Shown: positions 1-7,942 of the stretch, piece by piece
Numbering within the stretch: the stretch's first letter is position 1
Layout: each line of letters opens with the position of its first letter
DNA from: Cypionkella sp.
GTDB taxonomy: Bacteria > Pseudomonadota > Alphaproteobacteria > Rhodobacterales > Rhodobacteraceae
Length of the DNA: 13,797 bases
Direction of reading: 5' to 3'
Assembly: GCA_018063485.1 (NCBI GenBank)
Contig: JAGPBG010000018.1
Coordinates: forward strand, 1 to 13,797
Notes under the pieces: generated by a model
The model's input: the letters and a program-made list of their open reading frames with translations, nothing else
What the model was told of the DNA's origin: nothing
Database searches by the model: none
Position numbers and translations under genes: made by a program

Positions 1-48
1 ACCGAACACCATGACAAGGATAACTACGATGCCGATGATACCGAACAT
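1..48 (-). CDS. motA: Flagellar motor stator protein MotA, first 16 codons only
   Basis: The minus strand from 48 to 1 reads as an uninterrupted start, MFGIIGIVVILVMVFG, and runs off the window edge. This hydrophobic first segment ending in VMVFG matches, from family knowledge, the first transmembrane helix of alphaproteobacterial MotA, the proton-channel stator subunit that works with MotB in the inner membrane. The gene lies downstream of motE on the same strand, 60 bp after its stop codon, as expected for a stator operon. Only 16 residues are visible, so the call leans heavily on context; another small membrane protein is possible. Confidence 0.6.
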   Translation of the reverse strand, partial: MFGIIGIVVILVMVFG

Positions 49-108
49 GCCGATTCCGCTTTCTATTCTTGTTGTCCGAGCCTTGCACACTGCCGGTTAA
101 GAAAAGCC

Positions 109-675
109 TTAGGTCTTGGGAACCAGCGCGTTGCGTCCCGCAATAAGCACCGAAATCGAATAGGCACTTTGTGGTTTCATGCCGGAAAGTACTGCCGCAG
201 CCGAAGTCGCAGACATCCGGCCCAGAAAGCCCGCCGCAAAATCTGGCTCCATGGCTTCAAACAAGGCGGCCGCGTCTGCCGGCTTCATTGCTTCGTAGAC
301 GGAGGTAAGGCGTTTGAGATCCTCCTCCGCAGCGCCATCGGCCAGTGACAAAGTGGCTTTCAACTGCGATTGCGCGTCCTGTAACTCCTTGAGCCTTGCG
401 CTCACGGCCTGGTCGGCAAGGGTCAGTGCGGCCATCCTGTCGTCATTGGCCGTTTCACGAGTGGCAAGAGCGAACTCTCTTTGCGTCAACGCCTGTGCCA
501 GAGCAAGCGGTGGCACAGGGCAAGCCACTGGATCAGACGCAACTGCAATCACTGGCGTTTCGGCATTCGCAAACGCCTTGCCAATGCCCGAACCTAAACG
601 AAGGGCCCCGGATGCCGCCAGCAACAGCGCCAGAATCACCGGCGCACCCCGAGCACGCAACAGGGGACGTTTCAT
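109..675 (-). CDS. motE: MotE-like flagellar protein (MgtE-N-like domain)
   Basis: This 188-residue protein starts with a basic stretch and a hydrophobic segment (about residues 12-37), which suggests a signal anchor or signal peptide and a periplasmic body. An alanine- and glutamine-rich, probably coiled-coil region follows (about 55-115). The C-terminal third carries the pattern YEAMKPADAAALFEAMEP and then FLGRMSATSAAAVLSGMKP, typical of the MgtE-N/MotE fold. In Sinorhizobium MotE is a periplasmic chaperone of the motility protein MotC; in Rhodobacteraceae the role is less defined, but the gene sits in flagellar clusters. Its ATG overlaps the stop of the upstream gene in an ATGA, so the two are probably translationally coupled. 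motA follows 60 bp downstream. Confidence 0.8.
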   Translation of the reverse strand: MKRPLLRARGAPVILALLLAASGALRLGSGIGKAFANAETPVIAVASDPVACPVPPLALAQALTQREFALATRETANDDRMAALTLADQAVSARLKELQDAQSQLKATLSLADGAAEEDLKRLTSVYEAMKPADAAALFEAMEPDFAAGFLGRMSATSAAAVLSGMKPQSAYSISVLIAGRNALVPKT

Positions 676-1058
676 TCCGCCGCCTCCATTTCTGGCCCCG
701 TACCCCGTCGACGCAATACCCGAAGCCTGCGGTCTGCGGCCTCCTCTGTTGGCTTGCGCCCAGCGGGATCCGGTTCAGGAAGATCATGCAGCGCCGCCAC
801 CAACAGCTCCAACCGGGCCGCGGCCGCCTCGCCCCGCAAGGTCATCGTTTCCAGATTGCCCGCCGAGCCATTGGCAGCACTCCGCGCCCTTTCCAGCGCT
901 TTGGTCATATCGTCAACCTGTATCGAAAGCACGGCGATTGCCCCCCCCATCCCGGATTCCAAAGCCGCAAACCGTTTCAAACGACCGGACAGGACGTAGC
1001 AATAGATCGCCACGCCAAAGCTGCCCGCCGCCATCAGAATATCTGCAATAAAGCCCAT
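672..1058 (-). CDS. Small membrane-anchored coiled-coil protein of the flagellar operon, function unknown
   Basis: This 128-residue protein has one N-terminal hydrophobic helix (about residues 4-24, GFIADILMAAGSFGVAIYCY). A heptad-like region rich in Leu, Met and Ala follows (about 25-95), and the tail is charged and Arg-rich (about 96-128). The likely layout is a membrane anchor with a coiled coil. It lies between fliL and motE: its start is 10 bp after the fliL stop with a usable purine-rich ribosome site (AGAGGGTGAG), and its stop overlaps the motE start by 4 bp. It resembles small uncharacterised proteins next to fliL in alphaproteobacteria (possibly the DUF6468 group, from memory and not verified). 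A role at the stator or basal body is inferred from position only. Confidence 0.75.
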   Translation of the reverse strand: MGFIADILMAAGSFGVAIYCYVLSGRLKRFAALESGMGGAIAVLSIQVDDMTKALERARSAANGSAGNLETMTLRGEAAAARLELLVAALHDLPEPDPAGRKPTEEAADRRLRVLRRRGTGPEMEAAE

Positions 1059-1068
1059 CTCACCCTCT

Positions 1069-1545
1069 TCAGTTCAGCACGAATTCAGTGATCAGAAGGT
1101 CGCGCACGCGGCCTTCACCAGTGACAATCTGGATGCGGCGCAGCATCTGCGCCCGCATTCTCACCAGACCAGCGGGGTTTTCCAACTCAGCCACGTCAAT
1201 CGCGCGCAAATAGCTGTTCATCACATCAGAGATTCGCGGCAGCAGATGGCTGACTTCTTCTGAATGGCCCCCCGCCACCTCCAATTGTGAGGCAAAGCGC
1301 AGATGGCGGTTATCCGTCATCGCGCCCAACGAAATGATCAACGGTTCCACCGGGACGAAGGCAATATCAGGCAGAGCGGCCGCCCCATCCCCATCGACAG
1401 CATGGCCAGCCTCGAGAATCAAACCCGACCATGCGGCGTAAAAGCCTCCGCCACCCAGAAGAAACGCCAGCATCAGACCGATAAGTAACGGCCTTTTCAG
1501 GTTTTTCTTTGGCTCTGCCACTGGTGGGTCTGGGGTTTCGGCCAT
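1069..1545 (-). CDS. fliL: Flagellar basal-body-associated protein FliL
   Basis: This 158-residue protein has the FliL layout: a short cytoplasmic N-terminus with prolines and lysines, one transmembrane helix (about residues 19-44, LLIGLMLAFLLGGGGFYAAW) and a periplasmic domain. That domain includes FVPVEPLIISLG, HLRFASQLEV and the C-terminal VRDLLITEFVLN, which matches the conserved end of FliL. FliL surrounds and stabilises the stator at the motor. The start is supported by AGAGG six bases upstream of the ATG. The gene heads the minus-strand operon, back to back with fliF, and its promoter probably lies in the shared gap containing a CtrA-like box. Confidence 0.92.
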   Translation of the reverse strand: MAETPDPPVAEPKKNLKRPLLIGLMLAFLLGGGGFYAAWSGLILEAGHAVDGDGAAALPDIAFVPVEPLIISLGAMTDNRHLRFASQLEVAGGHSEEVSHLLPRISDVMNSYLRAIDVAELENPAGLVRMRAQMLRRIQIVTGEGRVRDLLITEFVLN

Positions 1546-1591
1546 TTTTTGCCTCTCATTTTTTCACAGAACAAAGATAGACCGAAGGACA

Positions 1592-1606
1592 CTAACCGAT
1601 TGTTAA
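1592..1606. promoter_or_regulatory. Candidate CtrA-binding box between fliL and fliF
   Basis: The sequence CTAA-CCGATTG-TTAA fits the CtrA consensus TTAA-N7-TTAA with one mismatch and exact spacing. It is nearly symmetric, reading TTAA-N7-TTAG on the other strand. It lies 47 bp from the fliL start and about 52 bp from the fliF start, so it could serve both operons. CtrA control of flagellar genes is established in several Rhodobacteraceae; binding at this site is inferred. Confidence 0.6.
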
Positions 1607-1652
1607 GGCCGATCCCGCAATGCTGCACAGAGCGGGCAGAAGCCCAGTGGTC

Positions 1653-1656
1653 GGAG
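1653..1656 (+). promoter_or_regulatory. Ribosome binding site deciding the fliF start
   Basis: GGAG lies 1 base before the first ATG (1658) but 4 bases before the second ATG (1661). The spacing favours 1661 as the true start. Confidence 0.5.
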
Positions 1657-1660
1657 AATG

Positions 1661-3244
1661 ATGTTGCAGAATCTTTTGTCGCTTTGGCAGTCGCTCAACC
1701 TCCGGCGGCGGGTGATCATTCTGGGGGCGACACTGGCGATGTTTATGGCCATATTTGGCCTTTCCCGCCTGACTGAGACTGCCGGGTTGACCCTGCTCTA
1801 CGCCGGCCTTGAACCTGCGGCGGCCGGCGATGTGGTGGCCGCATTGGATCAACGCGGTGTGACCTACGAGATCCGCGGCGGATCAATCTATGTTGACGGC
1901 AGCCAGCGTGACAGCCTGCGTATGACCTTGGCCGCCGAAGGTTTGCCGGCCGCTGGAGGCTCCGGCTATGAGTTGCTGGATGGCTTGTCAGGGTTCGGAA
2001 CCACCTCGCAGATGTTCGATGCAGCCTATTGGCGCGCCAAGGAAGGCGAGTTGGCCCGCACGATCCTGGCCAATCCACAGGTACGGGCAGCAAGGGTGCA
2101 TATCGCTCAGGCACCAGACCAGCCGTTTCAGCGTGACGCACAACCCAGCGCCAGTGTAACCGTCACCACCAAGGGCGGCACACTCGCCACGGTTCAGGCC
2201 AAAGCGATCCGACATCTGGTGGCGGCAGCGGTGCCGGGGATGCGCCCGGAAGCTGTCCAGGTCATTGATTCCGTCGCAGGGTTGATCGACCCCGAGCCTG
2301 ACGCTGCTTTGAGCGGTGGAACCAGTGACACCCGCGCGGCAGAGATCAAACGCAATGTCGAGCGTCTGCTGGAGGCACGGGTGGGCCCCGGCAAGGCCGT
2401 GGTTGAAGTAGCTGTCGATGTCGTGACCGAGCGCGAGACGATTACCGAAACGACTTTCGATCCGCAGGGCAAAGTGGCGATTTCCTCCGAAACCGAAACG
2501 CGGTCGGGCACATCCACTGACCCCGCCGGCAATGTGACGGTCGCCTCGAACCTGCCTGCGGGAAATGCGGCGGCGGATGCGACGGGCAAGTCGGAAAACA
2601 AGGAAAACCGGGAAAGAGTGAATTACGAGGTATCACAAACCCAACGCGACGTGCTGCGGATACCGGGGGCACTTCGGAAGATCTCGGTTGCTGTGTTGAT
2701 TGACGGGGAAGCCGTCACCGCAGCAGATGGCACCGTCAGCCAACAACCGCGCGCAGATAGCGAACTGGTGGTGCTGCGCGAATTGGTGGCCTCGGCAGTC
2801 GGGCTTGATGAGACGCGCGGCGATGTGTTGGTGGTGAAATCGCTGACTTTTCAACCCGAGGCGGCAACGGGTGATTTGGTTACAGCCAGTCTCTTTTCGC
2901 AAATGGGGCCGCTGAATGTGATGTCGCTCATTCAGATCGTGGTGTTGGGCCTTGTCGCGCTGGTGCTGGCTCTCTTCGTGATCCGCCCGCTGATCACCTC
3001 TGGACATCGCAGGTCTGAGGTGACCGACCCGGCAAGCAATCGTGCGTTACCCGGACCGGCAGAGGCGCATGTGCTGACCGGTGAAATTGATGACGGACAA
3101 GTGATTCCTGCCATGTCGCTGGTGTCCCCCGAAGATGATGTCACCGATCCGGTCGCGCTCCTCCGCCGCCTGATCACCGAGCGCCAAAGCGAATCAGTCG
3201 AAATCTTGCGGGGTTGGATGGAGATGCATGAGGAGCGCGGATGA
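1661..3244 (+). CDS. fliF: Flagellar MS-ring protein FliF
   Basis: The product of about 527 residues builds the MS ring, the inner-membrane platform of the flagellar basal body. Visible parts are a first transmembrane helix (about residues 19-38), the YscJ/FliF ring-building region (about 42-215, with GYELLDGLSGFGTTSQMFD and RVHIAQAPDQPF typical of FliF) and the periplasmic FliF-C region (about 245-410). A second transmembrane helix (about 421-446, SLIQIVVLGLVALVLALFVI) and a cytoplasmic tail follow. The tail ends in PVALLRRLITERQSESVEIL, the usual FliG-binding end. ATG at 1658 is also possible, but the ribosome site suits 1661 better. The stop overlaps the next gene by 4 bp (ATGA). Length and domain order are normal. 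Confidence 0.95.
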   Translation: MLQNLLSLWQSLNLRRRVIILGATLAMFMAIFGLSRLTETAGLTLLYAGLEPAAAGDVVAALDQRGVTYEIRGGSIYVDGSQRDSLRMTLAAEGLPAAGGSGYELLDGLSGFGTTSQMFDAAYWRAKEGELARTILANPQVRAARVHIAQAPDQPFQRDAQPSASVTVTTKGGTLATVQAKAIRHLVAAAVPGMRPEAVQVIDSVAGLIDPEPDAALSGGTSDTRAAEIKRNVERLLEARVGPGKAVVEVAVDVVTERETITETTFDPQGKVAISSETETRSGTSTDPAGNVTVASNLPAGNAAADATGKSENKENRERVNYEVSQTQRDVLRIPGALRKISVAVLIDGEAVTAADGTVSQQPRADSELVVLRELVASAVGLDETRGDVLVVKSLTFQPEAATGDLVTASLFSQMGPLNVMSLIQIVVLGLVALVLALFVIRPLITSGHRRSEVTDPASNRALPGPAEAHVLTGEIDDGQVIPAMSLVSPEDDVTDPVALLRRLITERQSESVEILRGWMEMHEERG

Positions 3245-3840
3245 TGGCCGTAAAACTTGAGGTATTTGAATCAACCGAACGTCGTGATGGCCCCTCCATC
3301 GCTGTCATGGACGCCATTGCGCTGGAGGAAGTCAAACTCGCTGCCTATGAAAGCGGCTATACGGCAGGCTGGGATGATGCCGCTGCCGCACAATCCGAAG
3401 ATCAGGCCCGAATGCAGGCCGATCTGGCGCGCAATCTGCAAAGCCTCAGCTTTACCTATCAAGAAGCCCGCGTCCATGTGTTGCGCGCAATCGAGCCCCT
3501 GATGACAGAGATGGTCGGGCGATTGCTGCCCGCGATTGCCCGTGAAACGCTTGCCCCCATGGTGCTGGCCGAAATGATGCCCGTGGCGGGGCAATTGTCC
3601 GAAACGCCCATGACACTGGTGCTGAACCCGGCCGCTCGCCCGGCACTAGAGCTGCTTTTGGAACGCGTGCCGGGCCTGTCTGTGATTTTGCAAGAAGAGC
3701 CCAGTCTGGCCGAAGGACAGGTCTATCTGCGCCTTGGCCAGCAAGAGACCAAGATCGACCTGACCCGCGCCACACAAGAGATTGCAACTGCCGTCTGCGC
3801 TTTCTTCCAATCTCCCGAAAGGAGCCCCCGGAATGGATGA
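3241..3840 (+). CDS. fliH: FliH-like flagellar export ATPase regulator
   Basis: This 199-residue protein has a variable N-terminus, then AAYESGYTAGWDDA (about residues 34-47), which resembles the Gly-rich ExxGxxxG stretch of FliH. A long Ala/Gln/Arg-rich helical segment follows (about 47-120). The globular C-terminal part (about 120-190) contains LVLNPAARPALELLLERVPG and ends near an IDLTRATQEI motif, like the ATPase-contacting end of FliH/SctL. FliH links the export ATPase FliI to the gate and C-ring. The family is poorly conserved in Rhodobacteraceae, so this is often annotated as hypothetical; position between fliF and fliN supports the call. AGGAG at 3231-3235 serves the ATG at 3241, which overlaps the fliF stop; ATG at 3244 is an alternative. 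The last codons overlap fliN by 8 bp. Confidence 0.72.
   Translation: MMAVKLEVFESTERRDGPSIAVMDAIALEEVKLAAYESGYTAGWDDAAAAQSEDQARMQADLARNLQSLSFTYQEARVHVLRAIEPLMTEMVGRLLPAIARETLAPMVLAEMMPVAGQLSETPMTLVLNPAARPALELLLERVPGLSVILQEEPSLAEGQVYLRLGQQETKIDLTRATQEIATAVCAFFQSPERSPRNG
3818..3824 (+). promoter_or_regulatory. Strong ribosome binding site of fliN
   Basis: AAAGGAG lies 8 bases before the ATG at 3833. This fixes the fliN start there rather than at the upstream in-frame ATG at 3782. Confidence 0.75.
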
Positions 3841-4102
3841 CCTTCCCGATACAAACCCCTTTGCCCAAGTGCCGATCGAGGTCACCATCTCGGTTGGCAA
3901 GGCGCGGCCCTTGGTGCGTGATCTGTTGCGGCTTAGTCGTGACGCCGTTTTGCAGCTTGACCGACGGGTTGACGACCCGGTCGAGCTTTATGTCGGAGAT
4001 CGCCTGATTGCGCGCGGTGAGTTGCAAGAGGTGGAGGGCGATACCACCGGAAAGCTCGCCGTGCGCCTGACAGAAGTGGCGAACCTGAAAGGCGGCTTGT
4101 GA
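3833..4102 (+). CDS. fliN: Flagellar motor switch protein FliN (SpoA domain)
   Basis: This 89-residue protein is almost entirely one SpoA/surface-presentation-of-antigens domain: PIEVTISVGKARPLVRDLL, then LSRDAVLQLDRRVDDPVELY, VGDRLIARGEL and a closing VRLTEV. FliN forms the lower C-ring with FliM, takes part in direction switching and docks the FliH-FliI export complex. The protein is short because it lacks the N-terminal extension of many FliN proteins. The start at 3833 rests on the AAAGGAG site; a longer start at 3782 would lie deep inside the fliH-like gene. The stop TGA shares one base with the fliP ATG at 4102, indicating coupling. Confidence 0.9.
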   Translation: MDDLPDTNPFAQVPIEVTISVGKARPLVRDLLRLSRDAVLQLDRRVDDPVELYVGDRLIARGELQEVEGDTTGKLAVRLTEVANLKGGL

Positions 4103-4830
4103 TGCAAAACACGCGGCTATGGCCCTTGGCGGCTGTTTTGCTGTTGGTGGCCGCCGCGCCTGCCTTTGCGCAGGATCTTGCCATAAATCTGGGGGATGAC
4201 GGCTCATTGGCTGGCCGGTCTATCCAGTTGCTGGCGCTTATCACGATTCTGAGCATTGTGCCGGGACTGGCGGTGATGGTCACCTGCTTTCCGTTCATCG
4301 TCACTGTATTGTCGATCCTGCGGCAAGGTATCGGGCTGCAACAGTCGCCTCCGAACATGCTGATAGTCAGCCTGGCTCTGTTCCTGACCTGGTTTGTCAT
4401 GGATCCCGTATTCACCGAGGCCTATACCAAAGGCGTTGTCCCGCTACAGGACGGCACTGTGGACCTGCAAACTGCGATTCCGCTGATTCTGGCGCCCTTT
4501 CGCAGCTTCATGTCCGCCCGGCTTGATGGCGATACATTTGCATCCATGCAGGCATTGCGGCCCGGCCCGGCGACTTTGCCTGCGCAGGCACCGCTTTCGG
4601 TGCTGGTGCCCTCATTCATGCTGTCCGAAATTCAGCGCGCGTTTGAAATCGGCTTTCTGATCTATCTGCCGTTTCTGATCATTGATCTGGTGGTAGCGGC
4701 AGTTCTGATGTCGATGGGCATGATGATGGTGCCCCCTGCGGCTGTCTCCCTGCCGTTCAAGCTGGCTTTCTTTGTGGCCGCGAATGGGTGGAGCCTGGTC
4801 TCCGGTGCTTTGGTGCGAAGTTATTTCTAG
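4102..4830 (+). CDS. fliP: Flagellar type III export gate protein FliP
   Basis: This protein of about 242 residues is a core subunit of the FliPQR export gate in the inner membrane. It begins with a cleavable-looking signal peptide (to about residue 24, ending AAAPAFAQ), as in many FliP proteins. Conserved stretches are FPFIVTVLSILRQGIGLQQS, SPPNMLIVSLALFLTWFVMD, PLSVLVPSFMLSEIQRAFEI, GFLIYLPFLIIDLVVAAVLM and SMGMMMVPPAAVSLPFKLAF. About four membrane helices are visible after the signal peptide. ATG at 4102 overlaps the fliN stop (TGATG); GTG at 4099 is an alternative. No fliO lies between fliN and fliP. No clear terminator is visible in the 76 bp after the stop. Confidence 0.96.
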   Translation: MQNTRLWPLAAVLLLVAAAPAFAQDLAINLGDDGSLAGRSIQLLALITILSIVPGLAVMVTCFPFIVTVLSILRQGIGLQQSPPNMLIVSLALFLTWFVMDPVFTEAYTKGVVPLQDGTVDLQTAIPLILAPFRSFMSARLDGDTFASMQALRPGPATLPAQAPLSVLVPSFMLSEIQRAFEIGFLIYLPFLIIDLVVAAVLMSMGMMMVPPAAVSLPFKLAFFVAANGWSLVSGALVRSYF

Positions 4831-4890
4831 CAGGCCAAACAGTGCTGGCAGTAGTGGCAGAAATCTGCAAACTCCCGCGCATCACAGCGC

Positions 4891-4896
4891 AAAGGA
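4891..4896 (+). promoter_or_regulatory. Ribosome binding site of the fusion gene
   Basis: AAAGGA lies 10 bases before ATG 4907 and fixes that start. An in-frame ATG at 4772 would overlap fliP by 59 bases and add a non-conserved leader. I saw no other clear element in 4831-4906; only a short imperfect GCAG/CTGC stem near 4857-4868 is present. Confidence 0.55.
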
Positions 4897-4906
4897 AAAC
4901 CCGCCG

Positions 4907-7900
4907 ATGTCCGCCTTCGAAACTCCGCCTCCTACCCTCACCGCCGCCGAGATTGAGACACTCGCGGAAGATTTGTTCGGGATGAAAGGCAAGGCACGGC
5001 TCTTGAACTCCGAGCGTGATCAAAACGCACGGATTGATGCTGATGGGACAAGCTATGTGCTCAAGATCGCCAATGCCGGCGAAGATCCCGCACAGATCGC
5101 CCTGCAAAACGCAACGCTGCAACATCTGGCGCTGCAAGGCACGTCGGGGGTGCCGCATGTGATCCAGGCTCTGGATGGCAGTCTTGTAAAAACAGTGGTG
5201 ATCGACGGACGCAGCTGCATGGTCCGGCTGGTCAGTTGGCTGGACGGCCCGATGATGAGCGCAACCCTGCGCTCCCCTGAACAGTTGCACAGCCTGGGCG
5301 CCTTCATGGGGAAAATCTCTCATGATTTGCAGGGCTTTGCCCATCCAGAGGCCTTTCGTGAAGACTTTATCTGGTCGCTTGATCATGTGAGCAATTTATT
5401 TCCATGGGCGGATGATATTGTAGACCCGCAGCGCCGCGCCCTGGTGCAAGACCTTTTTGCCCGCTATCGCGGCTCAATCATGCCGCTGCTGCCATCCTTG
5501 CGGGCTTCGGTGCTGCATCAGGATGCCAATGACAACAACCTGATCACCGATCCTGCCGATCAGAACCGGATCTGCGGGCTGATCGACTTTGGTGATATGT
5601 GTCACGGACGCACGGTGAATGAATTGGCCATCGCGCTGTCCTATGCCTTGTTGGACCAGACCGATCTCTATACCGCCATGCGCGCGCTTATTTCAGGCTA
5701 TGTTGCTGCATTCCCGTTGCAAGAACCAGAGGCCGATGCACTTTATGATCTGATGCGAATGCGTTTGGTGGCCAGCGTGTGCATTTCCTCGCATCGCGCC
5801 AAGGAACATCCCGAAAATGACTATTTGCTGATTTCGCAAGCCCCGGCCTTTGCCCTTCTTGAGCGGCTGGACCGGATCGACCCTGAATTCATGGTGGCTC
5901 TCTGCCGGAGTGCGGCAGGCTTTACGGCGACCAAAGGCGTGGAGGCTCTGCGCGATCACCTTGGCAAAACCCCTGTTGCCCCGCTGTTTCTTCCCGAGTT
6001 GGACAAAGCCGCCCGCATTGCCGTTTTGACTGACGGCACCCATGCCGATATGCCCGCTTTTTCAGATAAGCGCTTTGATGACTGGTTTTCGGCCCAACGT
6101 CCGGCGCAGTTACCTGCCGAGGTGGTTTTTTACGGCTTTGGCCCATATGGCGAAAAGCGCACGGTTTATCAAACCGATCAGTTCGCCGATGCTGCCTCAC
6201 CGGAACGGCGAACAAAGCATCTTGGGATCGACGTTTTCGCCCCTGCCGGCACCCCGGTTTACGCGCCATTGGCAGGCGAAGTGGCCTTCGTCACCTATAA
6301 TGCCGACCCGCTGGATTATGGCAACACCCTGATCTTGAAACACGAAACACCGGATGGCTCACCCTTCTGGACGCTCTATGGCCATTTGGGCGGTTCACTT
6401 CCCGGCCTGTTGCAGCCGGGGCAGAAAGTGGCTCCGGGGCAGTTGATCGCCCATCTTGGCGATTGGCCTGAAAACGGCGGCTGGGCGCCGCATATCCATT
6501 TTCAGGTGATGAGCAGCCTGCTTGCCCAAAATCAGGGCAATTTCTTTGGCGTCGGTCATGAAAGCCTTTGGGATATCTGGTCTGCCATCTGCATCGACCC
6601 CAATCTGATCCTGCGGCTGGCCCCGGAAAGCTACACGGTCGATCCCGCACCACCCGAAGCCCTTATGACGCGGCGCGCCCATAGCCTTGGGCCGTCGCTG
6701 TCGATTTCCTACAGGGAAAAGCTGAAAATCATACGGGGCAAGGGGTCGTATCTCTATGATCACACCGGTCGCGCGCATCTGGACGCAGTCAATAACATCA
6801 CCCATGTCGGCCATTGCCACCCCCATGTGGTTGAAGCGATTGCCCGACAGGCCGCAATTTTGAACACCAACACCCGCTATCTGAACGAATTGATCCTTGA
6901 TCTGTCAGATCGCCTGACGGCCACCCTGCCCGGAAACCTGAAGGTTGCCTATTTCGTGAACTCGGGAACCGAGGCGAACGAGTTGGCGCTGCGGATCGCA
7001 CGTACAGCAATGGGCAAGAAATCGACCGTGGTGCTGGATTGGGGATATCACGGCAATTCTTCCGGGATGATCGACATCAGCCCTTACAAGTTCAAACGCA
7101 AAGGCGGCTATCCGCAGCCTGATTTTGTCGAAATCGCCGATTTCCCAGACCCCTACCGCGGCAAGCACCCAGGAATGACGCTGGCATCAGGTCTTGCCTA
7201 TGCGGCCGATGTCTCGCGCTGTCTGGCCAATGTCAAAACCAAAACTGGAAATGGGGCGGCGGCCTTCATCGCCGAATCCATTTCCGGCGTTGGCGGTCAG
7301 GTGGTCTATCCGCCCGGCTATCTGGCCGAGGTTTACCGTCTGATCCGCGCCGAGGGTGGCCTTTGTATCGCGGATGAGGTTCAATGCGGTTTTGGCCGAG
7401 TTGGCGCGCATTTCTGGGCATTTGAATTGCAGGGCGTCACCCCCGATATCGTGGTGATGGGCAAACCCTTCGGCAACGGACACCCGCTCGCCGCCGTGGT
7501 CACAACGCCAGAACTGGCCGCGCGCTTTGCCAATGGGATGGAGTATTTCAACTCGTTTGGCGGCAACCCGGTTTCAATGGCCGTCGGTCACGCAGTCATG
7601 GACGTGATCAAAACCGAAGGCTTACAAGCCAAGGCAGTTGAAACCGGAAATTACATGTTGTCGCAGTTTGCCGATTTGGCCAAGCGCCACAGTTTGATCG
7701 GCGATATTCGTGGCGTGGGCATGTTCTCGGGAATCGAGTTGGTCACCGATCGCACCACCCGAGAACCTGCAACCGAAGCTGCGGGCCTTGTGATCAATCA
7801 CATGCGGCAAATGGGTGTGCTGGCCTCAACTGACGGGCCGATGGACAATGTGCTGAAGTTCAAACCGCCGATGGTTTTTGGCCGCATTGAGGCTGATATC

Positions 7901-7942
7901 CTATGTGAGGCGATCGAGTCGGGTCTTTCGGCGCTGGGCTGA
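4907..7942 (+). CDS. Trifunctional fusion: APH-type kinase, M23 metallopeptidase and class III PLP phospho-lyase
   Basis: The 1011-residue protein has three parts. Residues about 15-335 form an APH-fold kinase: Lys53 in YVLKIAN, the loop HQDANDNN (His204, Asp206, Asn211) and metal-binding Asp227 in LIDFGD. The closest known type is hydroxylysine kinase. Residues about 395-560 form an M23/LytM domain with zinc-site residues His438, Asp442, His493, His529 and His531. Residues 587-1011 form a class III PLP enzyme with [28 protein letters not shown] (Asp823) and PLP lysine Lys853 in [10 protein letters not shown]. The last part closely follows human ETNPPL/PHYKPL phospho-lyases, which split an amino-alcohol phosphate ester into an aldehyde, phosphate and ammonia. 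No signal peptide is visible, so it should be cytoplasmic. The likely role is phosphorylation and then elimination of an amino-alcohol substrate; substrate and peptidase role are unknown. It abuts queG tail to tail. Confidence 0.9.
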   Translation: MSAFETPPPTLTAAEIETLAEDLFGMKGKARLLNSERDQNARIDADGTSYVLKIANAGEDPAQIALQNATLQHLALQGTSGVPHVIQALDGSLVKTVVIDGRSCMVRLVSWLDGPMMSATLRSPEQLHSLGAFMGKISHDLQGFAHPEAFREDFIWSLDHVSNLFPWADDIVDPQRRALVQDLFARYRGSIMPLLPSLRASVLHQDANDNNLITDPADQNRICGLIDFGDMCHGRTVNELAIALSYALLDQTDLYTAMRALISGYVAAFPLQEPEADALYDLMRMRLVASVCISSHRAKEHPENDYLLISQAPAFALLERLDRIDPEFMVALCRSAAGFTATKGVEALRDHLGKTPVAPLFLPELDKAARIAVLTDGTHADMPAFSDKRFDDWFSAQRPAQLPAEVVFYGFGPYGEKRTVYQTDQFADAASPERRTKHLGIDVFAPAGTPVYAPLAGEVAFVTYNADPLDYGNTLILKHETPDGSPFWTLYGHLGGSLPGLLQPGQKVAPGQLIAHLGDWPENGGWAPHIHFQVMSSLLAQNQGNFFGVGHESLWDIWSAICIDPNLILRLAPESYTVDPAPPEALMTRRAHSLGPSLSISYREKLKIIRGKGSYLYDHTGRAHLDAVNNITHVGHCHPHVVEAIARQAAILNTNTRYLNELILDLSDRLTATLPGNLKVAYFVNSGTEANELALRIARTAMGKKSTVVLDWGYHGNSSGMIDISPYKFKRKGGYPQPDFVEIADFPDPYRGKHPGMTLASGLAYAADVSRCLANVKTKTGNGAAAFIAESISGVGGQVVYPPGYLAEVYRLIRAEGGLCIADEVQCGFGRVGAHFWAFELQGVTPDIVVMGKPFGNGHPLAAVVTTPELAARFANGMEYFNSFGGNPVSMAVGHAVMDVIKTEGLQAKAVETGNYMLSQFADLAKRHSLIGDIRGVGMFSGIELVTDRTTREPATEAAGLVINHMRQMGVLASTDGPMDNVLKFKPPMVFGRIEADILCEAIESGLSALG

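Noticed and set aside
94..111. Possible CtrA site upstream of motA (TTAA half-site at 97-100)
   Set aside because: Only one half fits; at 7-base spacing the partner is TAAG with two mismatches, and it overlaps the motE stop region.
314..1091. Long plus-strand frames opposite motE and the coiled-coil gene
   Set aside because: They are Pro/Arg/Ser-rich shadows of minus-strand genes with clear family membership, as expected in GC-rich DNA.
4772..4906. Start of the fusion protein at 4772
   Set aside because: It would overlap the conserved end of fliP by 59 bases and adds a leader without family features; AAAGGA precedes ATG 4907.
4907..7942. Aminoglycoside resistance gene reading of the kinase domain
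   Set aside because: The APH fold is shared with many small-molecule kinases, and fusion to a phospho-lyase points to metabolism of an amino alcohol.
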